Positions 58,896 through 64,000 of a DNA stretch of 64,000 bases are shown here, in pieces. The notes beneath the pieces were generated by a model. It did no database searches and was not told the DNA's origin. It saw nothing but the letters and a program-made list of their open reading frames with translations. A program made the position numbers and the translations under genes. Position 1 is the first letter of the stretch; each line of letters starts with the position of its first letter. The stretch covers positions 62,001 to 126,000 of the forward strand of contig NZ_QKQS01000042.1 in NCBI RefSeq assembly GCF_003226555.1, read 5' to 3'. Source of the DNA: Rhodopseudomonas palustris (lineage in GTDB: Bacteria; Pseudomonadota; Alphaproteobacteria; Rhizobiales; Xanthobacteraceae).

Positions 58896-60821
58896 TCAAG
58901 AGCGCCTGCCGAGCGCGGCAGCCTTGTCGGCGTCGTACCACCACAGCGACGGCAATCCGGAACGACCATATTTGGGCAGCGGCGCGTGACTGAACCGATC
59001 CCAGCGCGCGTAGCGCATGAATCTGTAGGTGAATTGCGGCACGACATAGAAATTCCAGAGCAGCACGCGGTCGAGCGCCCGCGTCGCCGCGACCAGCGAA
59101 GCCCTGTCTTTCGCGAAGATGATCTTGTCGATGAGGAGGTCGACCGCCGGATTCTTGATACCGATGGTGTTCTGAGACCCCTGTTGATCGGCAGCCTGCG
59201 AGCCCCAATAGTCGCGTTGCTCGTTGCCCGGTGACAGCGACTGCCCCCATAGATCGGTGATCATATCGAAATCGAATGCGCGAACCCGGTTCTGATATTG
59301 CGCATTGTCGACCACACGGATCGAAACGGTGACACCGAGTCGTTCCAGCGACGGCTTATAGAACAGCGCGATACGCTCCGACGACGGATCCTGGACCAGC
59401 ATCTCGACCACGACCGGCTTGCCGGACGGATCGACCAGCTTGCGATCCTTGATGTCGAAGCCAGCCTCTTTCACCAGCTTCATCGCCTCGCGCAAATTCG
59501 AACGCACCGCTTCGGGATTGCCGCCGACCGGATTGGTATAGGGCTGGGTGAACAGCTCGGCCGGCACCTTGTCGCGCACGGTTTCGAGGAGCGCCAGCTC
59601 CTGCCCTTCAGGCAACCCGCTGGAGGCGAGCTCGGTCCCTTCGAAGAAACTGTCGATGCGCTTGTACTGGCCATAGAACAACTGCTTGTTCATCTCTTCG
59701 AAGTCGAACGCGTAGTTGAAGGCGCGCCGCACCCGAGCGTCCTCGAACATCTCACGGCGGGTGTTGAGCACGAAGGCCTGCATCCTTCCCGAATCGTTGA
59801 TCGGGAATTCCTCTTTGACGACACGCTTGTCGGTCACCGCCGGGAAGTCGTAGGCCGTGGCCCACTGTTTGGCGGAATTTTCCATGATCCAATCGGCCTG
59901 ATCGGCCTTGAAGGCCTCCAGCGCCACCGTGTTGTCGCGGAAGTATTCGAACCGCAGCTCGTCGAAATTGTTCTGGCCGAGGCGAACCGGCAGCTTCTCG
60001 CCCCAGTAATCCTTGACGCGCTCCAACACTACCGAGCGACCGGCGACGAATTCCTTGATCTTGTAGGGCGCCGAGCCCAATGGCGGCTCGAGCGTCGTCG
60101 CCGAGACGTCGCGCTTGCGTCCCTGGGCGTCGACGCCTTCCCACCAGTGCTTCGGCATAATCATCAGTTCGCCGACGATCACCGGCAACTCGCGGTTGCC
60201 GGGAGCATCGAAGGTGAAGCGGATGTCGCGCTCCCCGACCTTCTCCGCCTTGACCACGTGACGATAATACGAGGCATAGCGCGGGCTGTATTTCTTCAGC
60301 GCATCGAACGAGAACACGACGTCCTCGACCGTCACCGGCTTGCCGTCATGCCAGCGCCCTTCGCTGCGCAGGCGATAGACCACCCAGGAGAAGTCGTCGG
60401 GATACATGGCCCCCTCGGCGAGCAGGCCGTAGCTGGTGCCGACTTCGTCCAGCGACGAGGTCATCAGCGTCTCGTAGAGATAGCCGACGGCGCCGGCGAT
60501 GTTGCCCTTCACGCCGGCGACCGCGAGATTGAAATTGTCGAAGGTGCCGAGGGCGATCTGCCGCGTCGCTCCGCCTTTTGGCGCCTTCGGGTCGACATAG
60601 TCGAATTGCGCGAACCCCGCCGGATATTTCAGATCCCCGAACAACGACAGGCCGTGCCGCCAAGCAGCTCCTTGAGTGGCGGTATCAGCGCGCGCGGGGG
60701 CTGCTCCGAACAGGTCGGAACCAAGGCCGAGAGCCGGAATTGCCGCGGCCAACGTGCCGCCCTGGAGGAGATGTCGTCGGGTCAAACTCACGATACGGAA
60801 ATCCCTGTTCACTGCGGTCAT
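58896..60821 (-). CDS. yejA: Peptide-binding protein YejA-like (first copy)
   Basis: 641 residues. Tat-type signal (SLTRRHLLQGGTLAAAIPAL) and cleavage after ARA at about residue 45. The mature part holds GDLKYPAGFAQFDYVDPKAP and LGSAPYKIKEFVAGRSVVLERVKDYWG cut across the usual family 5 order. It is the first gene of the yej operon, so its promoter lies in the 180 nt before base 61003. Two binding proteins with one permease suggest a broader peptide range. Confidence 0.93.
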   Translation of the reverse strand: MTAVNRDFRIVSLTRRHLLQGGTLAAAIPALGLGSDLFGAAPARADTATQGAAWRHGLSLFGDLKYPAGFAQFDYVDPKAPKGGATRQIALGTFDNFNLAVAGVKGNIAGAVGYLYETLMTSSLDEVGTSYGLLAEGAMYPDDFSWVVYRLRSEGRWHDGKPVTVEDVVFSFDALKKYSPRYASYYRHVVKAEKVGERDIRFTFDAPGNRELPVIVGELMIMPKHWWEGVDAQGRKRDVSATTLEPPLGSAPYKIKEFVAGRSVVLERVKDYWGEKLPVRLGQNNFDELRFEYFRDNTVALEAFKADQADWIMENSAKQWATAYDFPAVTDKRVVKEEFPINDSGRMQAFVLNTRREMFEDARVRRAFNYAFDFEEMNKQLFYGQYKRIDSFFEGTELASSGLPEGQELALLETVRDKVPAELFTQPYTNPVGGNPEAVRSNLREAMKLVKEAGFDIKDRKLVDPSGKPVVVEMLVQDPSSERIALFYKPSLERLGVTVSIRVVDNAQYQNRVRAFDFDMITDLWGQSLSPGNEQRDYWGSQAADQQGSQNTIGIKNPAVDLLIDKIIFAKDRASLVAATRALDRVLLWNFYVVPQFTYRFMRYARWDRFSHAPLPKYGRSGLPSLWWYDADKAAALGRRS

Positions 60822-60953
60822 CGGCCAGACCGGACATATCCGAGGATTCGTCCAATTATGGCGATTTTGGCGGAGGATAACACCCCAGGCGCGGCCGACT
60901 TGCGGCGAAAGGTCCCGGTTACCGATGTTTAATTCGAACAGAGGCCCACATGA

Positions 60954-60980
60954 AAACGGCCGGGGAAGCCCCGGCCGTTC
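60954..60980 (-). terminator. Rho-independent terminator of cycM
   Basis: An 11-bp stem AACGGCCGGGG / CCCCGGCCGTT with a 3-nt loop and, read on the minus strand, a TTTT run at its end. It lies 23 bases past the cycM stop. Confidence 0.8.
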
Positions 60981-61002
60981 GCACTCATTGCTGGAATGAT
61001 CG

Positions 61003-61557
61003 TTACTTTTCGGCCGTCGCCGGCAGCGCCTCGGGAGCGTCCGAATTCTTATTGAGATAGGCGATCAGGTCCGCCCGCTCCTTGTCGTTCGGAATGCCGG
61101 CGAAGCCCATCGCCGTGCCGGGGATGTATCCCTTCGGATTGGCGAGGAACTTGTTCAGTTCGTCGAAGGTCCAAGCGCCGCCTTTAGCCTTCATCGCCGC
61201 CGAGAAATTGAAGCCGTTGCGGCCTTCGCCGCGATGGTCGCCGACGATGCCGTAGAGATTCGGTCCGACGCGGTTCGGGCCGCCCTTCTCGAACGTGTGG
61301 CAGGCCGCGCACTTCTTGGCGACCTTGGCGCCCTGGTCGACCGACGCCGTCTGCAGCAGCTTCTCGATCGGCTCGTCCGCCTTCGGCGCGGCCTCCTTGC
61401 TCGGCGCCGGCTCGGCCTCTTTCACCGCGACGGCGTAGCCCGGCTTTTCCGGCTTGGTCGGGGAGAAGATCGCCTGGGCCGCGAAATTGGACAGCAATAG
61501 GATCAGGCAGGTTCCGAAGATCGCGCCGACGATTTTGTTGAGTTCGAAAGTATCCAT
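61003..61557 (-). CDS. cycM: Membrane-anchored cytochrome c, CycM-type
   Basis: 184 residues. An uncleaved N-terminal helix (KIVGAIFGTCLILLLSNFAA) anchors it to the inner membrane, followed by a Pro/Ala/Lys linker (33-70). The class I c domain has CAACH (Cys83, Cys86, His87) and the distal ligand Met150 in PGTAMGFAG. In Bradyrhizobium, CycM carries electrons from bc1 to the aa3 oxidase. Monocistronic with a strong terminator; divergent from kdsB. Confidence 0.93.
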   Translation of the reverse strand: MDTFELNKIVGAIFGTCLILLLSNFAAQAIFSPTKPEKPGYAVAVKEAEPAPSKEAAPKADEPIEKLLQTASVDQGAKVAKKCAACHTFEKGGPNRVGPNLYGIVGDHRGEGRNGFNFSAAMKAKGGAWTFDELNKFLANPKGYIPGTAMGFAGIPNDKERADLIAYLNKNSDAPEALPATAEK

Positions 61558-61761
61558 GGTGGCTCACGTTTTTCGAACTGGTCGCATCCCGACCTGTTCA
61601 TCGGAGGCATTCTCAACTCGACTTTAGTTGTGATGAGATATCGGTTTGCCCCTGCCCTGGCAACCCGTATAAGCGCCATACACGTGTCGTTTCGGGCAGC
61701 CTGATACCAGCTTCGCTGCGTTCGCTGCGGCGCATCAATCAGTTTCGAACGCCATTCGCCG

Positions 61762-62496
61762 ATGTCCCATCCCACCCTGGTCCTGATTCCCGCCCGAATG
61801 GCCGCGAGCCGGCTACCCGGTAAGCCGCTGCTCGATATCGCCGGGCTGCCGATGGTGGTGCAGGTGCTGCGCCGGGCGCAGGCGGCCGAGATCGGCCGGG
61901 TGGCGGTGGCGACCGACACGCCGGAGATCGCCGCGGCCGTGACTGCCCATGGGGGCGAGGTGGTGATGACCCGCGCCGATCATCCCTCCGGATCAGACCG
62001 CATCTTCGAGGCGCTGCAGACGCTGGATCCGGAGCGCAAGATCGAGACCGTGATCAACCTGCAGGGCGATTTCCCGACCATCCGCCCCGAGCAGATCGGC
62101 GCGGTGCTGGGGCCGCTCGCCGACCCGGCCGTCGACATCGCCACGTTGGCGGCCGAAATCCACACCGAGGAAGAGGCCACCAACCCGAACGTGGTCAAGG
62201 TGATCGGCTCACCGCTGGCCGCGGACCGGTTGCGGGCGCTGTACTTTACGCGCGCCACCGCACCGTGGGGCGATGGGCCGCGCTACCATCACATCGGCCT
62301 GTACGGCTACCGCCGCGCCGCCCTGGAGCGGTTCGTGGCGCTGCCCCCTTCCCCGCTCGAGCTGCGCGAGAAGCTCGAACAGCTGCGCGCCCTCGAAGCC
62401 GGAATGCGAATCGATGTCGGAATCGTCGACACCGTGCCGCGCGGGGTCGATACGCCCGCCGACCTCGAGACGGCGCGGCGCGTGCTCGGCGGCTGA
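61762..62496 (+). CDS. kdsB: 3-deoxy-manno-octulosonate cytidylyltransferase
   Basis: 244 residues. It activates KDO with CTP for lipopolysaccharide inner-core synthesis. Diagnostic parts: [36 protein letters not shown] and [14 protein letters not shown]. It is cytoplasmic. It is followed by pheA after 70 nt. Confidence 0.95.
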   Translation: MSHPTLVLIPARMAASRLPGKPLLDIAGLPMVVQVLRRAQAAEIGRVAVATDTPEIAAAVTAHGGEVVMTRADHPSGSDRIFEALQTLDPERKIETVINLQGDFPTIRPEQIGAVLGPLADPAVDIATLAAEIHTEEEATNPNVVKVIGSPLAADRLRALYFTRATAPWGDGPRYHHIGLYGYRRAALERFVALPPSPLELREKLEQLRALEAGMRIDVGIVDTVPRGVDTPADLETARRVLGG

Positions 62497-62566
62497 CCCC
62501 GCCCTCTGGCGAAAACCGCTGCGGCTGCTAGAACGCGCGCCAGACACAGGACGCTAAGATCAGACC

Positions 62567-63409
62567 ATGAAAATCGCATTCCAGGGCGAACCCGGCGCCA
62601 ATTCCCACATCGCGATCAGCGACGCCTATCCCACCGCCGAGGCGATGCCTTGCGCCACCTTCGAGGACGCACTGAGCGCGATCTCCTCAGGTGAAGCCGA
62701 TCTCGGCATGATCCCGATCGAGAACTCGGTCGCCGGCCGGGTCGCCGACATCCATCATCTGCTACCGACCTCCAAGCTGTTCATCGTCGGCGAGTGGTTC
62801 CTGCCGATCCGGCATCAGCTCGTTGCAGTCCCCGGCGCCAAGCTCGAAGACATCAAGACTGTCGAAAGCCACGTCCACGCGCTCGGCCAGTGCCGCCGCA
62901 TCATCCGCAAATTCGGCCTGAAGCCGATCGTCGCCGGCGACACCGCCGGCTCTGCCCGGATCGTCGCCGAGCGCGGCGACAAGACCTGCGCGGCGATCTC
63001 GTCGCGGCTGGCGGCGAAGATCTACGGCCTCGACATCCTGGCCGAAGACATCGAGGACGAAGCGCACAACACCACCCGCTTCGTGGTGCTGGCGCGCGAG
63101 CCGCGCTGGGCGCAGCAGGGCTCGGGCCAGCTCGTCACCACTTTTGTCTTCCGGGTACGCAACCTGCCGGCCGCGCTCTACAAGGCGCTCGGCGGCTTTG
63201 CCACCAATGGCGTCAACATGACCAAGCTGGAAAGCTACATGGTCGACGGCAATTTCTTCGCCACGCAGTTCTACGCCGACGTCGAAGGCCACCCCGAGGA
63301 CCGCGGCCTCGCTTTCGCACTCGACGAGCTGAAGTTCTTCTCCCGCGAATTCCGCATCGTCGGCGTCTATCCGGGCCACCCGTTCCGCGCCACGTTCAGC
63401 GAGCGGTAG
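62567..63409 (+). CDS. pheA: Prephenate dehydratase
   Basis: 280 residues, monofunctional (no chorismate mutase domain). The catalytic part (1-180) begins KIAFQGEPGANSHIAI and contains the NTTRFVVLA motif with the catalytic Thr-Arg-Phe. An ACT domain follows (about 195-275: LPAALYKALGGFATNGVNMT), with ESYM in place of the usual ESRP, for Phe feedback. It converts prephenate to phenylpyruvate. Confidence 0.95.
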   Translation: MKIAFQGEPGANSHIAISDAYPTAEAMPCATFEDALSAISSGEADLGMIPIENSVAGRVADIHHLLPTSKLFIVGEWFLPIRHQLVAVPGAKLEDIKTVESHVHALGQCRRIIRKFGLKPIVAGDTAGSARIVAERGDKTCAAISSRLAAKIYGLDILAEDIEDEAHNTTRFVVLAREPRWAQQGSGQLVTTFVFRVRNLPAALYKALGGFATNGVNMTKLESYMVDGNFFATQFYADVEGHPEDRGLAFALDELKFFSREFRIVGVYPGHPFRATFSER

Positions 63410-63426
63410 ACAACGGGCCCATCCAC

Positions 63427-63543
63427 GTCATTGCGAGCGAAGTGAAGCAATCCAGCTCGGTGCACTGAGCTTCTGGTTTGCTCCGTCGCGGAGCCTGTGC
63501 TCGGACGGCGCGAAGCGCCGATCCGAGTGCTCCTCGCAATGAC
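63427..63543. repeat. Palindromic element, family B, copy 3 (extended)
   Basis: It starts GTCATTGCGAGCGAAGTG and ends GTGCTCCTCGCAATGAC. Between the arms is extra sequence with its own GGCGCGAAGCGCC hairpin, and the inner GGATTGC arm has partly decayed. It lies between the converging pheA and luciferase-like gene. Confidence 0.75.
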
Positions 63544-63561
63544 GAAAGTTGTTTTGTCCAA

Positions 63562-64000
63562 CTACGCCGCCGCGCGCTGCAACTCGAATGCGTCGGCCAG
63601 CAGGCTGTAGCTTCGCTTGCGCGCTTCGTGATCATAGACCGCGGTGATCACCATCAATTCGTCGGCGTGGCTCGCGGTGATCAGCGGCTGCAGCACCTGC
63701 CGCACCGTCGCCGGGCTGCCGACGAACAGCCGCGAGCGGTTGCGCGCGATCGAAGCGCGGTCGGCCTCTGTGTAAGGATACGCCATCGCCTCTTCGACGC
63801 TCGGCAGCGTCACGTAACGGCCGCGGTCGCGCAACAGGCGGCTGAGATCCATCGAGCTCGCCAGCCGCTCCGCCTCCTCGTCGGTCTCGGCCACCACAAC
63901 GGCCACCGCAAGAATGCCGTGCGGCGTCGACCGCCACCGCGTCGGCCGGAAGTTGCTGCGATAATGCGTCAGCGCCGCGACGGCATCGTGCGAAGCGAAG
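63562..64000 (-). CDS. Luciferase-like (LLM class) flavin monooxygenase, C-terminal part
   Basis: The last 145 residues are visible; the frame stays open to the window edge, so the true start is upstream of this strand's edge (beyond base 64000). FASHDAVAALTHYRSNFRPT, then AVVVAETDEEAERL and LFVGSPATVRQVLQPL fit bacterial luciferase-like FMN/F420 oxidoreductases of the MsnO8/YhbW type. The substrate is unknown. Confidence 0.82.
   Translation of the reverse strand, partial: FASHDAVAALTHYRSNFRPTRWRSTPHGILAVAVVVAETDEEAERLASSMDLSRLLRDRGRYVTLPSVEEAMAYPYTEADRASIARNRSRLFVGSPATVRQVLQPLITASHADELMVITAVYDHEARKRSYSLLADAFELQRAAA

Overview
The window is about 65% GC, densely coded DNA that reads as chromosome of an alphaproteobacterium of the Rhodopseudomonas/Bradyrhizobium group. 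The basis is family-level resemblance: a urease plus urea-transporter locus, a tad/cpa pilus locus, a CycM-type membrane cytochrome c, divergent ligD/ku, a yej peptide transporter with two tandem binding proteins, and many palindromic spacer repeats. I saw no phage, insertion sequence, CRISPR array, rRNA or tRNA. Species assignment is inference.

Layout. (1) 1-10767, + strand: a trehalose/glycogen operon (3' part of a trehalose synthase-maltokinase, glgB, glgX, treZ, treY); the treS-mak/glgB, glgX/treZ and treZ/treY junctions overlap, while glgB/glgX has a 163-nt gap. It holds parts of the TreS/maltokinase/GlgB route and a complete GlgX-TreY-TreZ route. (2) 11172-21254: a PHA-system protein, a DUF3309 miniprotein, NHEJ repair (ligD, ku), a lysine-rich DUF6496 protein, a TusA-like protein, mobA, an alcohol dehydrogenase, a nitronate monooxygenase-like protein and an acyl-CoA ligase. 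(3) 21409-34659, all on the minus strand: urea uptake and hydrolysis, in transcription order urtA-B-C-D-E, ureD, ureA, ureB, [vapB-vapC-alarmone hydrolase], ureC, [two ABM-fold proteins], ureE, ureF. No ureG is present. (4) 35157-37377: an RNA-remodelling cluster (rhlE helicase, an accessory IF-1, a cold-shock protein). (5) 37481-49418: tad/cpa pilus genes (two TadE-like proteins, a stand-alone secretin N-domain protein, flp pilin, cpaA-F, tadB, tadC, tadD). (6) 49536-52390: M17 aminopeptidase, NlpC/P60 hydrolase, Nudix hydrolase. (7) 52398-60821, minus strand: yejA-yejA-yejB-yejE-[antitoxin-PIN toxin]-yejF. (8) 61003-64000: cycM, kdsB, pheA and the end of a luciferase-like monooxygenase.

The most striking feature is that two separate operons carry a PIN-toxin module in their middle, joined to the next metabolic gene by overlapping stop/start codons. 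In the urease operon the module is vapB-vapC plus a 178-residue MESH1-like ppGpp hydrolase whose stop overlaps the ureC start. In the yej operon an antitoxin-PIN pair overlaps the yejF start. Expression of toxin, alarmone hydrolase and catalytic or energising subunit would therefore be translationally tied.

A second theme is ten palindromic spacer elements of four sequence families. Five sit at convergent gene ends and five inside gaps of the urt-ure operon, so they could act as terminators, processing sites or mRNA stabilisers. Most starts were chosen by Shine-Dalgarno spacing and family alignment, often downstream of the longest reading frame.
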